A stretch of 50,303 nt of DNA from positions 1 through 50,303 of the forward strand of contig NZ_LIPD01000029.1 of assembly GCF_001905545.1 (NCBI RefSeq), given 5' to 3'. This DNA comes from Streptomyces sp. CB02056. GTDB lineage: Bacteria; Actinomycetota; Actinomycetes; Streptomycetales; Streptomycetaceae. The notes beneath the pieces are model-generated. The model had not been told where the DNA came from. It did not search any database and was given only the letters and a program-made list of their open reading frames with translations. This document shows, piece after piece, positions 8,202 through 15,771 of this stretch. The position numbers and the translations under genes are program-made. Each line of letters starts with the position of its first letter. Within the stretch, counting starts at the first letter, position 1.

Positions 8202-10088
8202 TCAGCCGTCCGCCATGCGGAAGTCGTACTGCGGGGGCACCGGTGTGCCGGGGTGGACGGCGAGCCAGAGGGTGTCCAGGGAGAGCTCGCCCTCGCGCAT
8301 GGTGTCGACCTGGATGCCCTCGGCCAGCAGCCGCCGGACCCGGTCGTCGTCGCCGAGGGCGTGCGCCGCCTCCGCCTCGGCCAGCCTGATCCGCCCGTGC
8401 GCCCGGTCGGCCGGGGAGAGCGCCTCGATCAGCGCGAGTGCCTCGGCGGGGCGCTCGGCGCGCCGCAGCGACTCCAGCGTCTCGATCGTCAACTCCCGTA
8501 GTTCCGGCCGGAGTCGGTGGGACGAGAGCAGGAGGTCGGCGGCCTCCCGCGGTTGCGGGGCGAGGAGGGCGAGCGCGCGCAGCGCCCACGGCGAGGCCTG
8601 GACGGCGACGGAGCGTTCGAACGCCTCGCGGGCGGACTCCCGTTCCCCGTCGGCCAGGCGCAGCAGCCCGAGCTGGTACAGCGCGTGCCAGTCCGTGGCG
8701 TTCGCCTCCAGCAGTCGCCGCCAGTGCGCCCCGGTGACCGGCTCGGCCGGCGGGTCGCAGACCGGGAGCGTGCCGGTCCTCAGGAGCCGCCGCCAGGGTT
8801 CCTGGGCGGCCGCCGGCTCGCCGAAGGGCAGGGCGGGCGAGGCGGGCAGGGCACCGGCCTCGATCTCCAGCGCGGCCCAGCCGTCGCCCTCGGACAGCAC
8901 CTCCTCGGGCGCGCCGAACTCCCCGGCCCGGGCGTCGGCCCGCTCCAGCTCCAGCGGCGGGAGCAGCCGGTCCAGCGCCTGGCCGGCGGCCTTCCGGGCG
9001 GCGTCCCAACTCCCGTGCACCGCCGTGGGATCGGCCTGCAGCAGCCCGTACGCCTCGGTCCACGACCAGGTGGCGCCGGCGGGCATCGCCAGGTGCTCCA
9101 GCTGGGTGCGGGCCAGGCCCGCCTGGATCTCCAGGTAGGCGGAGTCCGGGCCGGAGAGCCACTCCTGCCAGTGCCTGCCGCCGGTGCCGGTGCCCCAGCA
9201 GAACAGCTTGCGTCCGCGCAGCCGGGCGGTGGAGGTCTGGACGAGCCCGGCGCCGGTGCCGTCCAGCGCGGCGATCCAGGGGCGTTCGCCGCCGGGGAGG
9301 TCGAGGAAGTAGTCCGCGGCGCGCGCCGCCCGGCCGGGGTAGCTGCGGTCGGCGCCGTCGGCCTCCGGGAAGGCCACCCGGCGCAGGTCGCTGACGTAGT
9401 CGCAGTGGAAGGCGTGGTCGGCCGGGCCGAGGACGCGCACGTCCCGGTCCTGGGGCACCGCGATGTTGGACCACCAGTAGACCGGTGTCTCGCTCGGCGC
9501 GGGGTTGTGCACGGCGATGCGGACGTAGAGCACCGGGGAGCCGGCGGGCAGCCAGCTGTCCATCCGCAGCACCAGGCGCCGCAGCCGCTCGAAGGCGTAC
9601 ATCCGCAGCACGGGGGTGCCGTCGGGCGCGCGCACCCGGACGGCGTGCAGCGGCTCGCAGGTCAGCGGCCAGTGCCCGGTGGCGCCGAGGTTCCACTCCA
9701 CCCCGCCGGCCAGCCAGGCGTCGCGCAGGGCGAGGTTGGCGGGCTGCAGGATCCGGTTGCGGTGCAGCAGCTCCCGCCCGGTGGGGCGGTGGACCAGGGA
9801 CCACAGCCGCCCGCCGAGGGAGGGCAGGAAGGTCGCGGTGAGGGTCTCGTTCTCCAGCACCACGCACGGGAGTTCGCGCTCGGTACGGACGCGGTCGTAC
9901 CCGCTCTGTCGGGTGTACGGCAGCAGGGTGTCGGGCACCCCGTAGGCCAGGTTGCGGCGCATCTCGTCGTCGACCCCGGCGCCGGCGCCGGTCTGCCGGG
10001 GCAGGCCGTGCAGGATCGGCAGGGTGCCGCCGACCGGATCGGGGGTCCCGTCGATGCGGAGCGGGTCGGTGCGCAGGGTCGAGGTCAC
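8202..10088 (-). CDS. DUF5107 protein with C-terminal TPR region
   Basis: A 628-aa cytoplasmic protein with no signal peptide. The GTG start overlaps the stop of the upstream permease (GTGA), a clear sign of translational coupling. Residues about 50-400 match the DUF5107 pattern, related to mutarotase-like beta-sandwiches: LPSLGGRLWSLVHRPTGRE, GVEWNLGATGHWP, YWWSNIAVP. Residues about 440-610 are alanine- and leucine-rich helical repeats resembling TPRs (WHALYQLGLLRLADGERESAREAFERSV). Family members are often found with sugar ABC importers, but the activity is poorly characterised; binding or processing of an imported oligosaccharide is an inference from context. Confidence 0.75.
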   Translation of the reverse strand: MTSTLRTDPLRIDGTPDPVGGTLPILHGLPRQTGAGAGVDDEMRRNLAYGVPDTLLPYTRQSGYDRVRTERELPCVVLENETLTATFLPSLGGRLWSLVHRPTGRELLHRNRILQPANLALRDAWLAGGVEWNLGATGHWPLTCEPLHAVRVRAPDGTPVLRMYAFERLRRLVLRMDSWLPAGSPVLYVRIAVHNPAPSETPVYWWSNIAVPQDRDVRVLGPADHAFHCDYVSDLRRVAFPEADGADRSYPGRAARAADYFLDLPGGERPWIAALDGTGAGLVQTSTARLRGRKLFCWGTGTGGRHWQEWLSGPDSAYLEIQAGLARTQLEHLAMPAGATWSWTEAYGLLQADPTAVHGSWDAARKAAGQALDRLLPPLELERADARAGEFGAPEEVLSEGDGWAALEIEAGALPASPALPFGEPAAAQEPWRRLLRTGTLPVCDPPAEPVTGAHWRRLLEANATDWHALYQLGLLRLADGERESAREAFERSVAVQASPWALRALALLAPQPREAADLLLSSHRLRPELRELTIETLESLRRAERPAEALALIEALSPADRAHGRIRLAEAEAAHALGDDDRVRRLLAEGIQVDTMREGELSLDTLWLAVHPGTPVPPQYDFRMADG

Positions 10089-10930
10089 TTGCCGATCCCA
10101 ACTGTCATGCCCTGGATGATCCGCGAGCCCATCCAGGAGAAGAGCGCGATCATCGGGGCGAGGATGATGCAGACCCCGGCGAACATCGTGCCGAAGTCCA
10201 GGCCGTTGAACTGCTGTGCCGCGACGAACGAGGAGAGCGCCACCGGGAGGGTGGTCGTTCCCTGGCTGTTCGTCAGGACGAGGGCGAACAGGGTCTCGTT
10301 CCAGGCGGTGATGAACTGCAGGAGGAAGGCGGTGACCAGTCCGCCCCGGGCGACCGGGAGCACCACCTGGACGAAGGTGCGCAGCGGGCCGGCGCCGTCC
10401 AGGACGGCGGCCTCCTCCAGCACGCCGGGGACGCCGCGGAAGAAGCCGGTCAGCAGGAAGACGGTGAACGGCATCGCCAGGCCGACGTAGACCAGCCCGA
10501 GGCCGAGGTCGCTGTCGGTCAGGTCCACCCGGGACAGGCCGACGAACAGCGGCACCACCAGGACCTGGCCGGGCACGCCGAGGCCCATGGCGAAGCTCAT
10601 CGTCAGTGCCGAGGAGGTCCGCGAGCGGCGCCGGGCGAGGGCGTAGGCGCAGGGGGCGGCGAGGGCGACGGCGACCACGGAGGAGAGGCCGGCGGTGAGC
10701 ACGCTGTTGAGGGCCGCCCGCGCGAAGCCGCCCTCGTCGAGCGCGGTGGTGTAGTTGCCGGTGTCCGGGCTGGTCGGCAGGCCGAAGCCGTGCCGCAGGA
10801 TGTCGGGGCCGCTGCGCAGCGAGGTCAGCAGGATCCACAGGAGCAGCAGCAGGTCGGCGGCGACGACGATCCAGACGGCGGCCGTGCCGATCCTGCTCGC
10901 GGGTCCGGTGGGTCGGTTACTGCGTCGCAC
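10085..10930 (-). CDS. Carbohydrate ABC transporter permease, MalG type
   Basis: A 281-aa inner-membrane permease of the CUT1 class with about six hydrophobic segments. The EAA loop that docks the ATPase reads EEAAVLDGAGPLRTFVQVVLP. The C-terminus IIQGMTVGIGK is typical of the MalG subfamily. It lies 46 bp after the MalF-type gene and overlaps the DUF5107 gene by 4 bp. No ATPase gene is in the operon, so it probably uses a shared MsiK-type ATPase encoded elsewhere, as is common in Streptomyces. Confidence 0.92.
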   Translation of the reverse strand: MRRSNRPTGPASRIGTAAVWIVVAADLLLLLWILLTSLRSGPDILRHGFGLPTSPDTGNYTTALDEGGFARAALNSVLTAGLSSVVAVALAAPCAYALARRRSRTSSALTMSFAMGLGVPGQVLVVPLFVGLSRVDLTDSDLGLGLVYVGLAMPFTVFLLTGFFRGVPGVLEEAAVLDGAGPLRTFVQVVLPVARGGLVTAFLLQFITAWNETLFALVLTNSQGTTTLPVALSSFVAAQQFNGLDFGTMFAGVCIILAPMIALFSWMGSRIIQGMTVGIGK

Positions 10931-10976
10931 GGGAGGGACCTTTCCGGTTGGGTGCGGGGGGCCGGGACGCGACGGG

Positions 10977-11942
10977 TCAGTACTCGACCGGTTCGCGGCG
11001 CAGCAGGCGGCGCAGCACGACGGTGATCAGGGTGACCATGGCCAGGCTGACGATCGCGGCGGCGGTGGCCGTGCCCAGCCGGGGGACGGTGCCCTGCGGG
11101 AAGGCCTCGGCGTACACGTACACGGCGGTGTTCCAACTGCTCACCGGCGGATAGGCGTTGGTGCTGCCGCCGTAGAGCAGGATCAGCTCGAAGATCTTCA
11201 CCGAGCTGACGGTCCACAGCACCGCGCAGACCGCGATGACGTCCCAGGCGCACGGCAGGGTGATGTGCCGGAAGCGCTGGAAGGGGCCGGCACCGTCGAG
11301 TTCGGCCGCCTCGTAGAGGTAGTCGGGGATCTGGTCGACCGCCGCCATGATGATGGAGGTGTAGTAGCCGGTCGCCGTCCAGACCAGGGTGCCCAGGACC
11401 ATCGGGAGCAGGTTGTCCGTCGACAGCCACTTGGGCGGTGTGGTCACCCCGAAGACCTTCAGCGCCTGGTTGACCGGGCCGGTGGGCGAGAACAGGAATC
11501 CGGCGGCGATGCCGAAGACCATGCCGTTGACCAGCGAGGGGAAGAACAGCACCGACCGGGCGAAGAGCCTGGCCCGCATCTCGCGCAGCACCAGGGTCAG
11601 CGCGAAGCTGAGCACGAAGGTGATCGTGCCTCCGACGACCATCAGTTCGAGCGTGTTGAACAGCGAGGTGCGGAACCTCGGGTCCTGGAACAGCAGGAGG
11701 TAGTTCCGCGGGCCGCGCCACTCCATCTCGCCCATGCCGTCCCACGCGTACAGGCTGGTCCACAGGGCGTAGCCGACCGGGGCGACGAACAGCACCGCGT
11801 ACACGATCAGCGCGGGGGCGGTGAAGGGCCAGAACACCCGGCGGCGCTGGCGCTCCAGCGGGCCGACGCCGGAGCGGACGGCGCGCTCGGGCCGGCCCGG
11901 GGCGGCGTCCGTCCGGGGCGGCTCCTCGATCGTCGTCGCCAC
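10977..11942 (-). CDS. Carbohydrate ABC transporter permease, MalF type
   Basis: A 321-aa CUT1 permease. The GTG start at 11942 lies 2 bp after the stop of the binding-protein gene, indicating coupling. Hydrophobic segments begin at about residue 38 (FWPFTAPALIVYAVLFVAPVGYA). The EAA loop is YEAAELDGAGPFQRFRHITLP. It pairs with the MalG-type gene downstream to form the channel for the sugar delivered by the lipoprotein encoded upstream. The frame is also open through the binding-protein gene, but that part is a shadow of the real lipoprotein. Confidence 0.92.
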   Translation of the reverse strand: MATTIEEPPRTDAAPGRPERAVRSGVGPLERQRRRVFWPFTAPALIVYAVLFVAPVGYALWTSLYAWDGMGEMEWRGPRNYLLLFQDPRFRTSLFNTLELMVVGGTITFVLSFALTLVLREMRARLFARSVLFFPSLVNGMVFGIAAGFLFSPTGPVNQALKVFGVTTPPKWLSTDNLLPMVLGTLVWTATGYYTSIIMAAVDQIPDYLYEAAELDGAGPFQRFRHITLPCAWDVIAVCAVLWTVSSVKIFELILLYGGSTNAYPPVSSWNTAVYVYAEAFPQGTVPRLGTATAAAIVSLAMVTLITVVLRRLLRREPVEY

Positions 11943-11944
11943 CG

Positions 11945-13243
11945 TCAGCCCTGGGTCTGCCAGTAGGTGACCTGGTCGGCCTTGCACTTGGCGACGAACC
12001 GGTCGGCCGTGGTCCTGCCGTGCCAGAAGTCCAGGTAGTTCTCGTTCAGGACCTTGGGCAGCCAGCTGCCGGCCACCCCGTCGAAGGCGAGGCGCACGGT
12101 CGGGGCCTCCAGGGCCTTCTGGACGTCGGCCAGTTCGGCGGGGGCCGGGACGTCGCCGCGCGGGGTGAGGTTGCCCGCGGTGGTGGAGATCCCGGACAGG
12201 TGCTTCTTCTGCAGGAAGAAGGCGATGAACTTCTGCGCGGCGGCGGCGTTCCTGGCCCGCTTGGGGATGGCGAAGCCGAACAGGCCGGCGTCCGGGGTCT
12301 TCGCGCCGGGCGGCAGCATCGACGCCGTCCTCCAGCCGGGCGGGACCTGCTTGGCCACCTCGGCGGTGACGTAGTTGCCGTCCATGTAGAAGGCGGCCTT
12401 GCCGCCCGCCCAGTTGGTCTCCTGCGCGGGGTACTTGGTGGCGTCGTAGCCCTCGATCAGGTGGCCGCCCCTCACCAGCTGCTCCACCTGCCGCGCCGCG
12501 CCGAGGACCGCCGGGTCGTCCCAGGTCGCGCCGGTCCGGTCGGCGGCGAGCCGGGCGACGTTCACCCCCGCTCCGTCGAGCAGGTAGTCGAAGTACAGCG
12601 CGTTGCTCCAGGGATCCTCCCCCTCGGAGGCGACGCACGCCTTCCCGGCCGCCTTCAGCGCGTCGCAGGCCTTGAGCAGTCCGGCCCAGTCGGTGGGCGG
12701 ACTCGGCATGGCGGCGGTGATCGCCGGGTCGGCCGCGTTGTAGAACATGGCGTTGGTGACGACCTCGTACGGGATCACGTAGTGGTTGGAGCCGGACGGG
12801 TCCTTCGGCAGCATGTCGAAGTACTTGGCCGGGAGGACCTGGGAGACCGGGACGTCCTCCTCGGGCACCCGCAGCTGCAGCACCGGCGAGAGGTCCAGTG
12901 CCTGGCCGGCCGCGGCGGTGGTGCCGTAGACCTTGTCGTCGGACTCGTCCCACAGGTCCGGGGCCCGGTTGGCGGCGATCGCCGGACCGATCTTCTTGGC
13001 GATGTCCCGGCCCGCCCAGGTGACGTCCACCTTGGCGCCGGTGGTGGCGGTGAAGTCGTCGATCGCGGCCTTCAGCACCTTGGCCTGCGGCTCGTCGGCG
13101 CGCCACATCGACCAGTAGGTGAAGCTGCCGGCGGCCTTCGCGCCGCCCTCCGAGCCGCTGCCGCAGGCGACCGCTCCGAGCGCGAGGGCGACGGCGGTGG
13201 CCGCCCCGACGACGCGGGCGGCGGGCATGGTCGTTCTCCCCAT
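11945..13243 (-). CDS. Extracellular sugar-binding lipoprotein of an ABC importer
   Basis: A 432-aa solute-binding protein (SBP_bac_1 type). The signal peptide ends in the lipobox ALGAVAC, with lipidated Cys27. The mature part has the usual cluster B features (FTYWSMW, VTWAGRDIAKKIGPAIAANRAPDLWDES, GKAAFYMDGNY). The ATG start at 13243 has AGAGGA 8 nt upstream. It is first in the operon, followed by two permeases, DUF5107 and the ricin-domain gene. Expression is probably controlled by the divergent LacI gene, since an operator-like site lies in its promoter. The ligand is unknown; an alpha-galactoside or related oligosaccharide fits the neighbours. Confidence 0.92.
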   Translation of the reverse strand: MGRTTMPAARVVGAATAVALALGAVACGSGSEGGAKAAGSFTYWSMWRADEPQAKVLKAAIDDFTATTGAKVDVTWAGRDIAKKIGPAIAANRAPDLWDESDDKVYGTTAAAGQALDLSPVLQLRVPEEDVPVSQVLPAKYFDMLPKDPSGSNHYVIPYEVVTNAMFYNAADPAITAAMPSPPTDWAGLLKACDALKAAGKACVASEGEDPWSNALYFDYLLDGAGVNVARLAADRTGATWDDPAVLGAARQVEQLVRGGHLIEGYDATKYPAQETNWAGGKAAFYMDGNYVTAEVAKQVPPGWRTASMLPPGAKTPDAGLFGFAIPKRARNAAAAQKFIAFFLQKKHLSGISTTAGNLTPRGDVPAPAELADVQKALEAPTVRLAFDGVAGSWLPKVLNENYLDFWHGRTTADRFVAKCKADQVTYWQTQG

Positions 13244-13328
13244 GGGTGGTTCCTCTCGGAGGCGCGAGATGCCGCGCGGACGTGTCGTCAGCCGGGGCCC
13301 GAGGACGGGGAGCGGCTGGATGGCTGGG

Positions 13329-13358
13329 ACGATACGGTCGGGTTGACCGGTAAATCAA
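13329..13358 (-). promoter_or_regulatory. Promoter and LacI-type operator of the sugar ABC operon
   Basis: On the minus strand, TTGATT (13358-13353) and TATCGT (13334-13329) are 18 nt apart. The -35 and spacer are covered by TTGACCGGTAAATCAA (13343-13358, plus strand). Its core TTGACCGGTAAA is an imperfect palindrome centred on CG, the style of LacI-family operators, and it recurs exactly at 13498-13509. Confidence 0.65.
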
Positions 13359-13454
13359 GAGTCCTTGCAAAAACCTGCTCAGGACTACGGGACCTCGACA
13401 CCGTTCACGCAAGGAACTCTCAAGTGACGAGCCAGGGCGGTGGTTTGATCAATC

Positions 13455-13509
13455 TTGACGCCCCCTCACCGGTGCCCTACCTTTCACCGAAGGCAAGTTG
13501 ACCGGTAAA
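13455..13509 (+). promoter_or_regulatory. lacI promoter with downstream operator copy
   Basis: TTGACG (13455-13460), 17 nt, TACCTT (13478-13483) is a good sigma-70-type promoter. The second copy of TTGACCGGTAAA lies at 13498-13509, between the predicted start of transcription and the ribosome binding site, where a bound repressor would block its own gene. A palindromic CACCGGTG lies in the spacer and TTGATCAA at about 13444-13451. Confidence 0.68.
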
Positions 13510-13525
13510 GTCGAAGGATCCAGTC

Positions 13526-14530
13526 ATGGTGACGATGCAGGACGTGGCCGAGCGCGCCGGGGTCACGAAGCAGACCGTCTCCAACGTCATCCGGGGGCGG
13601 GGGGCCGTGAGCCCGGCGACCGCGGCCCGGGTGCGCGCCGCGATCGGGGAACTGGGGTACACCCCCAACCTGGTCGCACGCTCCCTGGCCACCGGCGCCA
13701 CCAGGACGGTGGGACTGTTCGTCCCCACCGTGACGGGCTCCTTCTACCCCGACATCGTCGAGGAGGTCGAGGACGTCCTCGACGCGAACGGCTACCACCT
13801 GCTGCTCTGCACCACCCGGCTCGACGGCGAGCGCGCCAAACGGCACCTGGCGGGCCTGACCAGCCGCTCGGTGGACGCCCTGCTGATCGCCGGCGACCGG
13901 GACCTGATCGACCACCTGCCGCTGCTGGCCGAGGCCTCCTTCCCGGTCGCCCTGTGCGCCTGGGAGACCGACGCCCCCGACCGCTTCCCGGTGGTCACCA
14001 TCGACTACGAACGGGCCGGCTACCTCGCCGGGCGCCACCTGCGCGAACTCGGGCACGATCGCGTCGCGGTGCTCGCCAGCCCCGACCACGGCCCGCGGGT
14101 CGCGGGCTTCCGGCGCGCCTTCGCCGCCGACGGACTGACCGTCCCCGACGCCGCCGTCCACACGGCGTCCGAACCCACCCCCGCGGGCGGCTTCGCCGCG
14201 GCGACGGCGGCACTCACCGCCGACCCGACGATCACCGCGCTCTTCGCCACCCACGACGTCCTCGCCCTGGGGGCACTGGAGGCCGCCCGGGCCGAAGGCC
14301 GCTCCGTGCCCCGCGACCTGTCGATCGTCGGGCACGACGACAACCCGGAGGTCGGCGTGGCCCGACCGGCGCTCACCAGCGTGGCCATCCCCAAACGGGA
14401 GATGGCCCGGGAGGCGGTCGAGCTGCTGCTGCGCGCCCTCACCCGGTCCGGAAGCCCGGCCAACTCGATCCAGCTGCTGCGGCCCGAACTCGTCGTCCGG
14501 GACAGCACCGGCCCGGCCGACGGCCGCTGA
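13526..14530 (+). CDS. LacI-family transcriptional regulator
   Basis: A 334-aa repressor. The N-terminal HTH reads MQDVAERAGVTKQTVSNVI, with the hinge helix near NLVARSLATG. It is followed by a periplasmic-binding-protein-like sensor domain (RTVGLFVPTVTGSFYPDIVEEVE, VTIDYERAGYLAGRHLRELGHDRVAVLASP, TALFATHDVLALGALEAA). The ATG at 13526 has GAAGGA 7 nt upstream. It is divergent from the sugar ABC operon, and matching 12-bp sites lie in both promoters, so it probably represses the operon and itself until a sugar binds. The inducer is unknown. Confidence 0.92.
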   Translation: MVTMQDVAERAGVTKQTVSNVIRGRGAVSPATAARVRAAIGELGYTPNLVARSLATGATRTVGLFVPTVTGSFYPDIVEEVEDVLDANGYHLLLCTTRLDGERAKRHLAGLTSRSVDALLIAGDRDLIDHLPLLAEASFPVALCAWETDAPDRFPVVTIDYERAGYLAGRHLRELGHDRVAVLASPDHGPRVAGFRRAFAADGLTVPDAAVHTASEPTPAGGFAAATAALTADPTITALFATHDVLALGALEAARAEGRSVPRDLSIVGHDDNPEVGVARPALTSVAIPKREMAREAVELLLRALTRSGSPANSIQLLRPELVVRDSTGPADGR

Positions 14531-14664
14531 ACGGACCCGGCCCGGCTCCCCGGCGCCGCCCCGGCCACTGCATCGCGCCCGCGCCCGCGCCCGACGGTGC
14601 CACGCGGTTCCGCGCAGTTCCACGCAAAGATCGTCCCTCGCGCGCGCGGCACTAGACTTCCGCC

Positions 14665-15423
14665 ATGCTCAAAGCCGACCGCACCTCCCGGATCCTCACG
14701 CACCTCACCGAGACGGGCAGCGCCGATGTGCACGAGCTGGCCGGGCTCCTGCGGGTGTCGGCGGCCACCGTCCGACGGGACCTCCAGGAGCTCCACGACC
14801 AGGGCCTGCTGCACCGCACCCGCGGCGGGGCGGTCACCGGCGCCGTCAACCTCGAACTGCCGCTGCGCCACAAGCACGGCACCCGGCAGGCGGAGAAGCG
14901 CCGCATCGCCCTGGCGGCCGAGCAGCTGGTGCCCGACGGCGCGGTGGTCGGCCTGACCGGAGGCACGACGACCAGCGAGCTGGCCCGCGTCCTGGCCGAA
15001 CGCGGCGGGATCACCATCGTGACCAATGCCGTCAACATCGCGGCCGACCTGATCGTCCGGCCGGACATCCGCCTGGTGGTGGTCGGCGGCATCGCCCGGA
15101 CCACCAGCTACGAACTGGTGGGGCCGGCCGCCGACCGGATGCTCGCGCAGTACCACCTCGACATCGCGTTCATCGGCGTGGACGGCCTGACCCCCCAGGA
15201 GGGCTGCACCACGCACGACGAGATGGAGGCCCAGACCGACCGGGCGTTCCTGCGCAGCAGCGCGCGGTCGGTCGTCCTGGCCGACAGCAGCAAGATCGGC
15301 CGGGTCACCTTCGCCCGGATCTGCCCGCTCTCCGACGTCCACGACCTGGTCACCGACGGCGAGGTCACGGCGGCGCAGGAGGAGGCGATCGCCGCCGACG
15401 GCGTACGGATCCTGCGCGCCTGA
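14665..15423 (+). CDS. DeoR/GlpR-family transcriptional regulator
   Basis: A 252-aa DeoR-type regulator. HTH near residues 20-45 (DVHELAGLLRVSAATVRRDLQEL), then RTRGGAV and the sensor domain with LTGGTTTSELARVL and VTNAVNIAADL. The start MLKADRTSRILTHL is typical and needs no extension. A strong terminator follows, so it is probably transcribed alone. Upstream, GTTCC recurs twice within GCGGTTCCGCGCAGTTCC, a possible operator. The likely target is the GH31 gene 350 bp downstream, though control of the neighbouring ABC operons is also possible. Confidence 0.88.
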   Translation: MLKADRTSRILTHLTETGSADVHELAGLLRVSAATVRRDLQELHDQGLLHRTRGGAVTGAVNLELPLRHKHGTRQAEKRRIALAAEQLVPDGAVVGLTGGTTTSELARVLAERGGITIVTNAVNIAADLIVRPDIRLVVVGGIARTTSYELVGPAADRMLAQYHLDIAFIGVDGLTPQEGCTTHDEMEAQTDRAFLRSSARSVVLADSSKIGRVTFARICPLSDVHDLVTDGEVTAAQEEAIAADGVRILRA

Positions 15424-15484
15424 CGCCGAGGCGCCGTCCTCACGGGCCCGGATCCCGAAGACCCGGCTCCCACCCGCACGCTGA

Positions 15485-15515
15485 CGCCCGGCCGGTCCCA
15501 CCGGCCGGGCGTTTC
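15485..15515 (+). terminator. Rho-independent terminator after the DeoR gene
   Basis: A perfect 12-bp stem (CGCCCGGCCGGT, 15485-15496, with 15500-15511) has a CCC loop and is followed by TTTCT. It is one of the few hairpins here with a T-tract. Confidence 0.85.
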
Positions 15516-15529
15516 TGTCACCGCAACGG

Positions 15530-15771
15530 TTGACATGAACTCACTAAACCAGGAAGCTCTTTCGCATCTGCGCGAAATCACCTCCAATCAAGCATTTCCA
15601 ATCAGTCGATCAAGCGCATACGAAGGCGGCAACCGCGGTGGACGACCGTGTGCCGGCGCTCCCCGCGGTGTGCGCCGTCGGCGCCTCCCCGCTCGCCCGG
15701 GCGAGTCCGGCACGCCCTGACCACCGGCCCCCCGACCACCCGCCCCTCGAACGCCGAACGGAGACACCACC
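15530..15771 (+). promoter_or_regulatory. AT-rich leader of the GH31 gene with operator-like repeats
   Basis: TTGACA at 15530-15535 is a -35 candidate, but the -10 is unclear. The stretch 15535-15620 is conspicuously AT-rich for this genome. It holds the inverted repeat TTTCGC/GCGAAA (around 15560-15578) and three ATCA-containing repeats (AATCAAG, AATCAG, ATCAAG) around 15587-15615. The rest up to 15771 holds no gene that I can support. Confidence 0.45.

Noticed and set aside
8116..10101. Upstream extension of the ricin-domain protein to about 1270 aa
   Set aside because: The extra part is antisense-like, low-complexity sequence over the DUF5107 gene; GTG 8115 has a good ribosome site and signal peptide.
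13343..13509. 12-bp direct repeats as insertion-site duplication
   Set aside because: There is no element between them; they lie in divergent promoters with LacI-type symmetry, so an operator role is better.
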